Positions 44,373-53,569 are shown, counted from the stretch's first letter. The stretch is 64,000 bases of DNA from CAWDMN01 sp963803155 (GCA_963803155.1 CAWDMN010000059.1:1-64000), one strand, 5' to 3'. Notes: generated by a model from the letters alone, not told the origin. Numbers and translations are program-made.

Positions 44373-45710
44373 TTAAGAAAACCGGGCCTTGATGAAGCTC
44401 TCCATTTCAGCGGCTTCTTGCGGCCCCACCAATATTTTCCAGCCGGGTAGATTCTCTTCCAGTTCCCCGCTGATTTGTGCCACATATCCAGGGATCACCA
44501 ACTCGCGCCGCCGAACCTTCTCCGCTAGACCGATTTCCTTGACGAACTTGCCGATTACAGCCCCATTGAACTTCCCCGCGGCCCAGGCCGTTAACACGCT
44601 CATCCCTTCACATTCCGGAACCACAAGCCAGGCGCTGATTCCACTGTTTTCAATTTCTCCTGAAACCACAAAATAGGTCAGGGAGAAATTCGTGGTCACA
44701 AAAATCGGAGAATCAGGCGTAGGGTCGCCGATGGCATAAACCTTCGGTTCCACCTGGATCGGCTTTTGCGGATCCGTATAGATATTCAGCCGCAAGGTCA
44801 TCAACGCCGCTAACTGGGCGGCATCAAATCGGGGAAGGACTACAACACTCCCATACTTGTTGATTTCAGTAATTGCTTCGCCAGTGCTGGCCAGCAAGTC
44901 CGGATTGTCGATAAAGCGCAGGAACGGATATCCCAATGGTTTGTAGCCGTCCTTCAATGCGGCCCGGCGCGCAAGGGAATTGGCCTGAAACTGTTCCGCG
45001 GGAGAATGTGTCTTTATTTGCAGGATCAGATCGTTAAAGCCCTTTTCCTTCAACTTGCCAGCCAGAACCGCCAGCTCATCCAGGTTTTCAGCCGTAATCG
45101 ACAAAGCGTGACCGCACTCTTTGGCGGTTTGCCAAAGTTCCAAGGCTTTTTCGGGTGTAGCGGCACACAAGATACTGCCGGAACCTTTTACGACTTCCGC
45201 TGCCTGTCGTATAGAGGCCGCATCATGGCTCCGCAGGATCAAAGGTTTTCCGGCTTTCTCCCAGATGCGCCGCGCCAGGTTGGCAAAATGCCGGGTATCT
45301 TTCCCTTTTTGGGTCAGCGCAATCAGGTCGAGGGTGAGAGTCTCGCCCACACGGTAGAGAGAATAGCCGGCAACGGCGGCAACTGTTTTATCAATGGACT
45401 CCATCGAATCGGTGTCATTGATGTTGATGGCCAGGGCCGTTTGATGGACGAAGGTTTTTTCATGCCGATATAAGACGGTCTCACCACCAATATGCAAACT
45501 CTTCTTCGGACCCAGTCCTATCGTTCTAACCGGCGGTTCACTGGCAGCGCCCAGAACACGCTTGGCTTCCTCCGAGGCATAAGGACATTCGGACAGCTCT
45601 GCCTTTTTAGCCGCCAGTTTCATGGCAAAAGCTAGGCAGGTGTTGGATCCGCACTCCTTGCAATTGGTTTTGGGAAGCAACTTTTGTATTTGCAGTCCGG
45701 TTAAGGCCAT
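44373..45710 (-). CDS. acsC: Corrinoid iron-sulfur protein large subunit (ACDS gamma)
   Basis: The large subunit of the corrinoid iron-sulfur protein, 445 residues, which carries a [4Fe-4S] cluster and a B12-type cofactor and delivers methyl groups to acetyl-CoA synthase. The N-terminal cluster ligands are C17, C20, C25 and C42 (NCKECGSNTCLAF; ELSECPY). A TIM-barrel domain and the C-terminal corrinoid-binding region (LTYFVVSGEIENSGISAWLV; TAWAAGKFNGAVIGKF) match AcsC/CdhE throughout. A CAGGAG box precedes the ATG. It is 290 bases downstream of the AcsB-AcsD gene on the same strand, and the gap contains hairpin repeats. Its usual heterodimer partner AcsD is here part of the AcsB chain. Confidence 0.95.
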   Translation of the reverse strand: MALTGLQIQKLLPKTNCKECGSNTCLAFAMKLAAKKAELSECPYASEEAKRVLGAASEPPVRTIGLGPKKSLHIGGETVLYRHEKTFVHQTALAININDTDSMESIDKTVAAVAGYSLYRVGETLTLDLIALTQKGKDTRHFANLARRIWEKAGKPLILRSHDAASIRQAAEVVKGSGSILCAATPEKALELWQTAKECGHALSITAENLDELAVLAGKLKEKGFNDLILQIKTHSPAEQFQANSLARRAALKDGYKPLGYPFLRFIDNPDLLASTGEAITEINKYGSVVVLPRFDAAQLAALMTLRLNIYTDPQKPIQVEPKVYAIGDPTPDSPIFVTTNFSLTYFVVSGEIENSGISAWLVVPECEGMSVLTAWAAGKFNGAVIGKFVKEIGLAEKVRRRELVIPGYVAQISGELEENLPGWKILVGPQEAAEMESFIKARFS

Positions 45711-45742
45711 AAAAATAACTCCTGTAAAACAATGACAAGATT

Positions 45743-45771
45743 GTAGCGCGGAGTCGCCTCACAGACTCCGC
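45743..45771 (+). repeat. Hairpin repeat of the TGTAGCGC family
   Basis: TGTAGC precedes the arms GCGGAGTC (45748-45755) and GACTCCGC (45764-45771), a perfect 8-bp stem. A related unit, with different arm bases but the same TGTAGCGC start, is at 56153-56185 and an inverted one at 45899-45927. Confidence 0.6.
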
Positions 45772-45898
45772 GGCTTTTTGCTTCGCGTGACTTCGTTTCA
45801 GACTCTAGGAACTTCAGGATAAGGCAATTCAAAAAGTTGATAAAATCGTTTCATCTTGCGGCTTATGCACTTTGGCTAAAAACCGCAGACCCGCCAGG

Positions 45899-45927
45899 GC
45901 AGATCACTGTTGCGGATCTGCGCTACG
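45899..45927 (-). repeat. Hairpin repeat of the TGTAGCGC family, inverted
   Basis: GCAGATC (45899-45905) pairs with GATCTGC (45915-45921) and is followed by GCTACG, the inverted start of the family. It lies 130 bases from the copy at 45743. Confidence 0.5.
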
Positions 45928-46000
45928 GGTTTGATCAAAGCGGCAAAGAAGGCCCACGGTTCGCTGAAAAACGCTCGCCGTGGCTACCAGCTAACGCAAT

Positions 46001-49000
46001 CTATCTTGCTATTTCCATTAGCTGGCTGATGGTCTGTCTAATTTGTTGCACCGCTTCCGGATGATAAAGAATTAAAATGTCCGCTCCGGCATAGAGGAAG
46101 CTGGTGGCTGTGGTAAATTCCCAAAGGGCGGCCCGTTTGCCCAAATCCCCCCAAGCGGGAAAATCCTTTTCCGCGGCCTTTAGCTCCTTGATCTTGGCGC
46201 ATTCCGCCCCCGGAGAGACAATCAGCGGGCTGGCCAGCATCCGGTCTCCACCTAGCCCACTCAAGCGGATCCTTTCCATGACAGAGTAGGAGTATTCGAT
46301 TCCGTATCCCATGGCTCCCGTCATGGGATCCATGACAATCCGTTCCGGCTTCATATCCATGTTGCCGAGCAGAATATTGAGTTGCTTGCCGATATTGACA
46401 TCAATGGGACTCTGGGATACGACCGTATGACCATAGGCAAGGGCTGCCCCGGCAATGGTCCGATAGTTGTCCTGTTCCACCCAATTGAGCAGCAGATTCT
46501 CCCCGGCGCACCCTTGGGCCACGGCCTTCATGACTTCATTTACTTTTTCAAAATGGCTGTGACCGGTGATGATGAGCGGCACATCCACGGCCTGGAGCAC
46601 GGAGCGAACCACCTCCAAAGCCTGGGATGCCGATCGGTTCCCTTTTTCCGGATGGGTCCCTTCCAATCGGACACTGATCAGGTCAGCACCATACTTTTCC
46701 ACACAGGCTTTGGCCATCCGGGCTGGATCACTCAATAAATCGCCATAGATTCCCCTTAACACAGGCGGATATTTCTCGCTGACGAAATCGAACACCTCCA
46801 TGGCAATCAGCGGCCGGTTGGGCATTTCTCCTTCCCATAAATGGAATGGCATCACCTTGCTTCCGCCAATCCGATAGACGCGGCTTCGCGTCCCGCCTTC
46901 CGCCGCAGTCGCACCCAGGGTGACGGTATGGACCGCAATTTCGCCGAGTTCCCGGCGCATGGGTATGGACTTGATCGAGGCAATCCTCTCCGACGCTTTC
47001 ACCGCACGATGGATAGTCTCCTTTTCTTCTATTAACGCTTCAGTTTTTTTTGCAGGCTCCGCCAATTCAATTTGTTGAGCCACTTTTTCCGCAACCACCG
47101 GTTTACCTAAAAAGCGCTCGCCTAAAACCGAAATGATTTCTCCGACAATTTCCTTGGTTAGCGCTTGCTTAATATCCTCGCGAAGACTGGCCGTGATTTC
47201 CGCTTTCAGCTTTTCCACATCAACGGCCTCCTGGACAGATCCAGATGCAGGCACAGCTTGAACGATTGGAGCATCGGCTGGGACTCGATCTGGTTGCGAA
47301 ACAACCGCTGACTCAGTTCTCTCGTATTGCGGAGAAAGAGTCGAAGCCGCAAAACTTGTCATGTCTTCCATCTTGAGTGCCGGGTGTTGGACCTTCTCCA
47401 TGTACTCCCGAATGGCGCGCGGCTCGGTGGCGATGGTTTCATCGGCAATTATCTCCAGCAAGTCCGGCACTCCTTGTTCGGCAAAACGCCGCTTGAGATC
47501 TTCCGCCAAAAGCGACTTCAGTTCTTTCGGCATCCAAACAATCCGCTTGTGCCCTCCTTCGGCAAAGCAGAATTTTCGACTCGTTAAAAATACTTTTCCC
47601 ACTCCCATGAAACCTGGCGTCTGTTGGCCGCCCCCCACATTGCCCGCCAGGGAGGAAAAAGTCATGCCGACAGGAGTGTCTCCGGTAAACTCCCGATTCA
47701 CGATCATGACTCCATTGCACTCCGGCACAAAAGCCACAATGGTTTCAAAGCAGCCACAGCTTGTCATTGGCTTATCCATAATCGAATAAGCCGAAAAGCT
47801 TTCCACGGTCTTGTGGGAATTCACGAAGACGAAGTCATTAACCCCCTGCCAGATCCCTTTCACCGGATCCAGGCAGGCCCCTTTCTTTACCGGTTGATTG
47901 GGGCCGGTCTCATCGATTTCATAAGCCGCCTTCCCGTCCAACCAATTGTAGGCGCCGCAAAGACCCAACCGTTCGGGAGTGATCATGCAGACGTGGTTTG
48001 GCGCAAACGACTGGCAAAGCAGGCAGGAATAGAATGTATCCACCGACTCATCCGTCATCGATTCCAGCCGGCGGTTCCGCTCGTCATACACTTTCCGGGC
48101 TACGGTTATGCGGCGCTCCACCTCAGCCCGATCGGTGATTAGGGTTACTTTTACCTTGTCGACAATCGCCGGGTAATCGCTGAGCAACTTGGCATGCAGG
48201 ACTTCCCCATAATGCCGGAGCCTCAGCCCCTTGGCAAATCCATTGCGGGAGATGCGCGTCCAAATGATGTCGCGCTGCCCCATGTGCCAGATGCCTTCCG
48301 CCCCGTTGAGGAAATAGTGAATCCGGCGCTCCAGGATCGGTTCAAAATCGGGCTGCATCTTGCGGCCAGCGGCTTCGACCCAAATCGACAGGGGCAAAAC
48401 AGCACCCGCTTCCACCGCGTCGAGATCTGGTCCAATCACTTCAATTTCACCATCATTGATCTCGTCGAGATCGACCGTAGTCAGGAATTCAAAAGCGGGG
48501 GACTTGTTGCCCCCAAACTCGGCGTAAACCTCGTTTTTGCGAATCCTTTCCCCTTCAAAAGCCGGCCCATACGGCACGGGAATGGGAACTTTGGCCACCT
48601 TCACCTTGCAACCCCGCACCTCCAGGGCTTTTTCCACCATCGAGTTGTACGGAACGCTCGATACGACATGTTCATAAGTGCAAATACCCGTCGGAAGAAT
48701 CTGCGGGATGGCTGTGTCGGCAATGACTGGGAATCCATAGTTGAGGGCTCCGGCTGCCACCGCGTATTTCTCCGGATCCACTTCCCCAAAAGCCAGAACG
48801 AAGGCGAAGATTCGATCCTTGTTGTATTTCAAGTTGGCCTTGAAATCACCCGGCTTCACCCCGCCAAATGAGAGTGCGGCCCGATTGGCAAATCCCAAGG
48901 CATAAATCAAGGCGGATACATCCCTTCCAAAAGGGACCAGCCGGGTTTCCCATCCCAGTTGCACCCCTTCCTCCGCCAATTGCTCCGCATACTGCTTCCC

Positions 49001-49534
49001 ATTAGTAGGGCCGCCCATGAAGACATAGAGATTCTTTTCCTGCAGTTCCCGCGCAATTTGAACTGCAATTTTATTGGTGGGAGCGGCGCCGGTGATGGCG
49101 GCAAAACCCGGGGCCGTCCCATCTACAAATTCAATGCCTCTTTCCCGCATGATGATGTCGCTGGCCGCTCCCAGCCAGATCCCCTCCACGGGCGGAGGTC
49201 CAATCAAATACTTGCAGGCCTCGATAATTTCACAAGCAAAAAGGGTGGCCACACCGGCATCCAGAGTGTTGCCGAGATAAGGGAGCCAGACGGCATCGGA
49301 CGGGCGCTCAGGCAGCAATTCCTTCGCTTCTTTCAATATCTGGCGCATGCCCGCCAAGGTACGAACCTTTTCACCAGTGAAGGAATAGATGACGGGCAAG
49401 TAATAAGCGGTATCCGGAAATCCGGCTTCGCTATTTTCGCCCCTGGCCAGAACCGTTTCGTCCAGTTTGGCTTCGGCGCGCGCAACCCAGCTGACAGCTC
49501 CATCAATGGCACTGGCGGCGATCAGTTTCGACAT
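46001..49534 (-). CDS. acsB-acsD: Fused acetyl-CoA synthase (AcsB) and CoFeSP small subunit (AcsD)
   Basis: One 1177-residue chain that joins two subunits of the acetyl-CoA synthase system. Residues 1 to about 735 are AcsB/CdhC, which makes acetyl-CoA from CO, a methyl group and CoA. All A-cluster cysteines are present: C504, C507, C516 and C526 for the [4Fe-4S] part, and C593-G-C595 for the distal nickel, each two positions before the Moorella numbering. Residues about 736-845 are a linker with a Pro/Ala/Glu-rich start and a helical part (LKAEITASLREDIKQALTKE). Residues about 846-1177 are AcsD/CdhD (HTVTLGATAAEGGTRSRVYR; ADLISVRLEGTHPEKGNR; LLNWVEQDN; VMDPMTGAMGYGIEYSYSVM). No stop or frameshift occurs between the parts. 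The start abuts the cooS stop and overlaps its AGGAGAGG box. Confidence 0.95.
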   Translation of the reverse strand: MSKLIAASAIDGAVSWVARAEAKLDETVLARGENSEAGFPDTAYYLPVIYSFTGEKVRTLAGMRQILKEAKELLPERPSDAVWLPYLGNTLDAGVATLFACEIIEACKYLIGPPPVEGIWLGAASDIIMRERGIEFVDGTAPGFAAITGAAPTNKIAVQIARELQEKNLYVFMGGPTNGKQYAEQLAEEGVQLGWETRLVPFGRDVSALIYALGFANRAALSFGGVKPGDFKANLKYNKDRIFAFVLAFGEVDPEKYAVAAGALNYGFPVIADTAIPQILPTGICTYEHVVSSVPYNSMVEKALEVRGCKVKVAKVPIPVPYGPAFEGERIRKNEVYAEFGGNKSPAFEFLTTVDLDEINDGEIEVIGPDLDAVEAGAVLPLSIWVEAAGRKMQPDFEPILERRIHYFLNGAEGIWHMGQRDIIWTRISRNGFAKGLRLRHYGEVLHAKLLSDYPAIVDKVKVTLITDRAEVERRITVARKVYDERNRRLESMTDESVDTFYSCLLCQSFAPNHVCMITPERLGLCGAYNWLDGKAAYEIDETGPNQPVKKGACLDPVKGIWQGVNDFVFVNSHKTVESFSAYSIMDKPMTSCGCFETIVAFVPECNGVMIVNREFTGDTPVGMTFSSLAGNVGGGQQTPGFMGVGKVFLTSRKFCFAEGGHKRIVWMPKELKSLLAEDLKRRFAEQGVPDLLEIIADETIATEPRAIREYMEKVQHPALKMEDMTSFAASTLSPQYERTESAVVSQPDRVPADAPIVQAVPASGSVQEAVDVEKLKAEITASLREDIKQALTKEIVGEIISVLGERFLGKPVVAEKVAQQIELAEPAKKTEALIEEKETIHRAVKASERIASIKSIPMRRELGEIAVHTVTLGATAAEGGTRSRVYRIGGSKVMPFHLWEGEMPNRPLIAMEVFDFVSEKYPPVLRGIYGDLLSDPARMAKACVEKYGADLISVRLEGTHPEKGNRSASQALEVVRSVLQAVDVPLIITGHSHFEKVNEVMKAVAQGCAGENLLLNWVEQDNYRTIAGAALAYGHTVVSQSPIDVNIGKQLNILLGNMDMKPERIVMDPMTGAMGYGIEYSYSVMERIRLSGLGGDRMLASPLIVSPGAECAKIKELKAAEKDFPAWGDLGKRAALWEFTTATSFLYAGADILILYHPEAVQQIRQTISQLMEIAR

Positions 49535-51475
49535 TTATCCTCTCCTGTCTTTCATGTCGTAAAGTTTGCGCTCAGCTTTGCGATGGATGCCGAGCCGCTC
49601 ACGTTTTTCGCGGACGATTTCCAGGATGGTGTCCGTGGCCTGCTCCGGGTCGAGACAAACGTGGAAGCTGGCGCCAAACAGATGGCGCACCTCCTCATTG
49701 AGAAAACGAGTGACCTTTTCCGATCCGGATATATGGAATGGATGGCCCAGGATTACATTGATGCCCGAGGCCACAAAATAGGTGCCGATTGCCACAGCCT
49801 TTTCGCTCATCCATTCCGGCGCCACTCCCACCGCGGGCAGCATGCTGAGATCATCTCCCAATCCGCCTTCCCAAACCAACTCGGTGGCCGCTTCCAGGAT
49901 TCGTGAATTGTCGACGCAGCTGCCCATGTGCAAGATGGGCGGCATTCCCACCGCTTCGCATACCTCCCGCAGTCCCGCGCCGGCATGATTCAAGGCCGCT
50001 TCCGGAGTCAGCATTCCCTGCTTGGCTGAGGCAATGGCCGCACAACCGGTTTTGAGCACCAGGATATTTTTTTCCAAAAGTCTCCGGGTTAAGGCATTTG
50101 TGTAGGAGTCCATGGGAGTCTTCGGATTGTTGCATCCCACAATTCCCACCACTCCCTGGATGCGTCCTTGGATGATGGCATCGTTCAAAGGCCGGAAGGA
50201 GGCGCGAAAGCGGCCACCCAGCATGTATTTGATGGCCTCGATGCTGAATCCAGCCACCAGCGGCTGGTGCGCTTCCGGGATCGACACCTTCTCCGGATCC
50301 CGGTTCCGGAAATTTTTAATGGCTCTCTTCAAAAGTTTTTTGGCGTCTTCATAGGCATCCGTCTCGTCAAAGGGTTGATGAACGGCGCCTACGGTCCTGG
50401 CGAGATCGCTGGTGGAGATGATTTCAGTATGATAGGCCGAAGCAATTTTGGGCAGAGACGGCATGCAACATTGCACATCCGTAATCATCATTTCCACGGC
50501 CCCGGTAATGATGGCCAACTCCTGCTGAAGGAAATTGCCCGCCACGGGAATGCCATGCCGGATCAGGATTTCATTGGCAGTGCAACAGATGCCCGCCAGC
50601 GTCACGCCATTGGCGCCCACACTCTTAGCGCAGGCCACAATTTCCGGATCTCGGGAAGCCGCGGCCAGCATTTCCGACAAAGCCGGCTCATGGCCATGGA
50701 CTAAAACATTGACCGTCCGCGCACCCAGCACGCCCAAATTGGCTTGACTGCGCACTGGAGCCGGCGTTCCAAACAGGATATCGGATACGAAGGTGGCCAC
50801 TCGGGATCCCCCCCATCCGTCGGAAAGGGCCGTGCGGAAGGCACATTTCAAAACATTGCGATAATCGTGATCCACCCCCATATTGGAACGATGCAGCGAT
50901 TCCACAACCATGCTGTCAATTCCGCTGGGTTCGACTTTTTGTTGTCTCCAAATTCCCTGCCTCTTGAGTGGAGCCAGTTTCAGAGTGGACAGCGGTTCTT
51001 CCTGGGCCATGAATTCTTCCAGAAACCGCTGAGCCAAGTCACGGGCAATTTCCGAATTGGTTCGGCTGCCGGTTTCAATCCCATATTGAGATGCCGCATT
51101 TTTTAGCGCTCTTTCATCCCGGATAAGGTAGCTGCCCCCTTTTCCCTCCGCCACCTTTTTAAAAAGCAACACCAGATGGCGTCCATGGTCCGAGTGGGCA
51201 GCTGTTCCGGCAGCCACCTCCCGAAGGTAGTTGCGAGCCACAATCGTATCGGCATCCGCGCCACAGATGCCGAGGGGAGCCTTGGCCGTGATCCGGCAGG
51301 GCCCCATATGACAAATGCGGCAGCAAATTCCCCCTTTGCCGAATCCGCATTGGGATTTCTGCGAGTCCGCCCGGTTGAAACAGGTGTCCAGACATTCTTC
51401 CTGGGCTTTTTTCAACATCTCGATGGAGGCAGGATCCATCGCGCGGTCTTCCGGAATAAATTCAATAGCTGGCAT
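49535..51475 (-). CDS. cooS: Anaerobic Ni-Fe carbon monoxide dehydrogenase
   Basis: The CODH catalytic subunit (CooS/AcsA), about 646 residues, interconverting CO2 and CO. The N-terminus holds the D-cluster Cys (C43, C51) and B-cluster Cys (C52, C55, C60, C71) in 'QCGFGKGGICCRICHMGPCR' and 'LGICGAD'. All C-cluster ligands are present: His in 'NVLVHGHEPALSE', Cys in 'LAGICCTANEIL', 'ITDVQCCMPSLP', 'GIVGCNNPKTPMD', 'LKTGCAAIASAK' and 'LHMGSCVDNSRI'. The start at 51475 avoids five extra residues upstream. It is followed without a gap by the fused acsB-acsD gene, so CO made here can pass to the synthase in one complex. Confidence 0.95.
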   Translation of the reverse strand: MPAIEFIPEDRAMDPASIEMLKKAQEECLDTCFNRADSQKSQCGFGKGGICCRICHMGPCRITAKAPLGICGADADTIVARNYLREVAAGTAAHSDHGRHLVLLFKKVAEGKGGSYLIRDERALKNAASQYGIETGSRTNSEIARDLAQRFLEEFMAQEEPLSTLKLAPLKRQGIWRQQKVEPSGIDSMVVESLHRSNMGVDHDYRNVLKCAFRTALSDGWGGSRVATFVSDILFGTPAPVRSQANLGVLGARTVNVLVHGHEPALSEMLAAASRDPEIVACAKSVGANGVTLAGICCTANEILIRHGIPVAGNFLQQELAIITGAVEMMITDVQCCMPSLPKIASAYHTEIISTSDLARTVGAVHQPFDETDAYEDAKKLLKRAIKNFRNRDPEKVSIPEAHQPLVAGFSIEAIKYMLGGRFRASFRPLNDAIIQGRIQGVVGIVGCNNPKTPMDSYTNALTRRLLEKNILVLKTGCAAIASAKQGMLTPEAALNHAGAGLREVCEAVGMPPILHMGSCVDNSRILEAATELVWEGGLGDDLSMLPAVGVAPEWMSEKAVAIGTYFVASGINVILGHPFHISGSEKVTRFLNEEVRHLFGASFHVCLDPEQATDTILEIVREKRERLGIHRKAERKLYDMKDRRG

Positions 51476-51577
51476 GTTTATGGCTCTCAAGTTGAAATTT
51501 TCGATTTGACTCGTCGCAAATCAGCTGGATCGATGCGTTATCCGCCTTGGGCGGATCAGCTGACGGACTAACGCATC

Positions 51578-52339
51578 CTACGCTGGAAGACTCCTCAGCA
51601 ATTCCTGCAACTTTTCGAGTATAAGGTTGCCCGTTGATACTTCGAGGAGGTTTTTCCCTTGTTCGTTCGACACCGCAATCTCCTCATCTTCAGGAAGTCC
51701 TATAAGGAATTCCGCTCCGGTTTCTTTTTTCAGCTCCCAAGCCAATGGATTCAAGGCCCCATTCCGCATCCGATTGACGAGAATCGCCAACTGCCTGTAC
51801 CGTACACCCATCTCGCGAGTCAGCTCCCAGAGCCTCTCCACCGTGGCCATCCCGCGCTGTGACGGATCGGTCACAATCACCAGTAAATCAACGGCTGTGA
51901 CAATGCGGCGGGAAACATTTTCCAATCCCGCCTCATTGTCGATAACCACGAACGGATAATTCCGGGCAATCTCCTGCAGAGTGGCCTTCAAGACATTGTT
52001 GGCATAGCAATAACAGCCGGGCCCTTCGGGACGCCCCATGGCAATTAAGTCAAAATCCGCCCCTTCGACCAAACTCTCGGCAATTTTCAGCTCCAGGAGT
52101 TCCTGCTTGGCCATGCCCATGGCCAAGCCTTTTCCCGCGATTTCTCGAGCTTCTTCCCGAACCCCGCCTACGGTTCGACTAACCTTCACACCCAGCGCCC
52201 CATCCAGGCAGGAGTTGGGATCGGCATCCACAGCCAGCACGGGGCCACGGTTTTGACGAATCAGACTGGCAACCGTCAGGGCCGCCAGGGTTGTTTTCCC
52301 AACCCCGCCTTTGCCAGTCACTGCAATCAATTTGCTCAT
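51578..52339 (-). CDS. cooC: CooC-type nickel-insertion ATPase, copy 1
   Basis: A cytoplasmic P-loop ATPase of about 253 residues of the CooC/MinD group that matures CODH or acetyl-CoA synthase with nickel. The deviant Walker A 'TGKGGVGKTTLAALTV' lies at residues 8-23, and the metal-binding pair of cysteines is in 'GRPEGPGCYCYANN'. Further motifs: 'PVLAVDADPNSCLDGALGVK', 'PFVVIDNEAGLENVSRRIV' and 'LLVIVTDPSQRGMATVERL'. The ATG at 52339 overlaps the TGA of the upstream methyltransferase gene (ATGA). It lies just upstream of cooS, after a 102-base gap with an imperfect inverted repeat. Confidence 0.93.
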   Translation of the reverse strand: MSKLIAVTGKGGVGKTTLAALTVASLIRQNRGPVLAVDADPNSCLDGALGVKVSRTVGGVREEAREIAGKGLAMGMAKQELLELKIAESLVEGADFDLIAMGRPEGPGCYCYANNVLKATLQEIARNYPFVVIDNEAGLENVSRRIVTAVDLLVIVTDPSQRGMATVERLWELTREMGVRYRQLAILVNRMRNGALNPLAWELKKETGAEFLIGLPEDEEIAVSNEQGKNLLEVSTGNLILEKLQELLRSLPA

Positions 52340-53415
52340 GAGAATCCGTATTTGCCTTTTAAGGCCTTGGAAAGATTGCCAAGGTCTCGGAAAACCTTTT
52401 CTGCATCCGCCACCGGCAAAGAACCGGTCCCGCAAGAGGGAGTAATGATGGCTTGTTCCAGGATTAAGGATCGTGAAATCCCACTTTTTTCCGCCAGATG
52501 ATCCACCATTTTTTCAAAGTGGGCCATCAGTGAATCCACCGTCTGTTCGCGGATCTTGGCAGAAGTGGGGACAACTCCCCAAGCCAGCATGCCGCCGCGT
52601 TCGAGAAATTTCCGCACTGCTTCGGGGTACATGGCAATCGTTTCACCATATTCGAATGCGTCAAAATTGATAATGTCGACACCTGCATCAATCAAAATGG
52701 ACCATTCCGTATTCCCGCAACAATGAACGCCCGCCCAGGCTTTGTCCTGGTGGATCGCCTGGACCATTTCGCCGAGCAAGGTTATGACGTCGCCGCGTTT
52801 TACCGAAACATAAGTGGAACTGCCAAAAGCCGAAAGAATCGGCTCATCGACGAAACAGATCACCTGATCCGCGAAGGGCTGAAATTTCTGGATCTGCCAA
52901 CGGCACTTCATGGCCAGCGCCTTGACCACCAGGTCGCGAAACTCCTCGTTGTAATAAATGGCCCTTTTGTTTTCATCGACAATCGTTAGCGCGAAGCTGC
53001 AAGGGCCGGTGGTTTGAACCTTCACAAAGGGGCGGCGGCCTCCTTGAGCCTTCAAAGCCGCTTCCAGAGCGGGAATCCCTTTGGAATAGTCCGGAGAGAT
53101 AGACAGCGCGGAGCAATCACCCGTCCCGGAATCGGGATCCATGGCCTGCAGGTAGGCCTCATAGAAGGCGGCAAAGGATTCGGAATAGTCCTGGGCCGTG
53201 TCAAAGTACATCCGTTTTTTTTCGGCATCAATGACAATGCACGGCATTCCTTCGGAGTACTGGATTTCCATATGCTCGTTCAATCCCGTTTGGGGCAACT
53301 GGGGCCAGATGGGCGCCTCGGGAATGGAGGATAAAACAACGTCGATCGCTTGGGCGGGATCCTGGTGTGGAAGACTGCCAATAGCCGTGGCCAGACAATG
53401 TGGTTTCATATTCAT
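52336..53415 (-). CDS. MetE-core / MesD-like methyltransferase
   Basis: A 359-residue protein of the UROD/MetE C-terminal fold. It has the zinc ligands of cobalamin-independent methionine synthase: H231 and C233 in 'AGVHCCGNTEW', an acidic residue in 'INFDAFEYGE' and C328 in 'ITPSCGTGSL', plus 'FVDEPILSAFG'. It lacks the N-terminal half of MetE, as in the core-MetE/Mes group. MesD enzymes of Dehalococcoides take the methyl group from the corrinoid iron-sulfur protein to make methionine; the position as first gene of a CODH/ACS operon fits that role. UROD-type methyltransferases for other methyl donors are the alternative. GGAAGGAG precedes the ATG, and it overlaps cooC by 4 bases. Confidence 0.82.
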   Translation of the reverse strand: MNMKPHCLATAIGSLPHQDPAQAIDVVLSSIPEAPIWPQLPQTGLNEHMEIQYSEGMPCIVIDAEKKRMYFDTAQDYSESFAAFYEAYLQAMDPDSGTGDCSALSISPDYSKGIPALEAALKAQGGRRPFVKVQTTGPCSFALTIVDENKRAIYYNEEFRDLVVKALAMKCRWQIQKFQPFADQVICFVDEPILSAFGSSTYVSVKRGDVITLLGEMVQAIHQDKAWAGVHCCGNTEWSILIDAGVDIINFDAFEYGETIAMYPEAVRKFLERGGMLAWGVVPTSAKIREQTVDSLMAHFEKMVDHLAEKSGISRSLILEQAIITPSCGTGSLPVADAEKVFRDLGNLSKALKGKYGFS

Positions 53416-53536
53416 TGCGCTCCTTCCGCGATTACCTCTATGAAAAAATAATGATGCCCTCGAAGTTGGAAAGCCGCCTTGTCTATGAACGGCTCTATAA
53501 CAATAGCTAGAGAAGAGAGGAAAAAGATAGGCAATT
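53416..53536. promoter_or_regulatory. Divergent control region of the CODH/ACS cluster
   Basis: The 121-154 bases between the first gene of the cluster (minus, start 53415) and the AraC-type regulator (plus) must contain both promoters and probably the operator. Short AT-rich boxes are seen (CTATAACAATAG at 53495-53510, CTATAAATGG at 53542), but no clear -35/-10 pair can be assigned by eye. Confidence 0.5.
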
Positions 53537-53569
53537 TTGAACTATAAATGGTACAATATTGCTGCTTTC

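Larger units (their letters stand above)
45711..46000. other. Repeat-rich gap inside the CODH/ACS cluster
   Basis: The 290 bases between the fused acsB-acsD gene and acsC hold two hairpin repeats: TGTAGC followed by GCGGAGTC/GACTCCGC (45748-45771) and, inverted, GCAGATC/GATCTGC followed by GCTACG (45899-45927). A related hairpin is at 56158. No gene is visible. On the minus strand neither hairpin is followed by a T-run, so the cluster can be read through. Confidence 0.5.

Noticed and set aside
45743..45780. Intrinsic terminator inside the CODH/ACS cluster
   Set aside because: The hairpin is followed by T residues only on the plus strand, whereas all flanking genes are on the minus strand.
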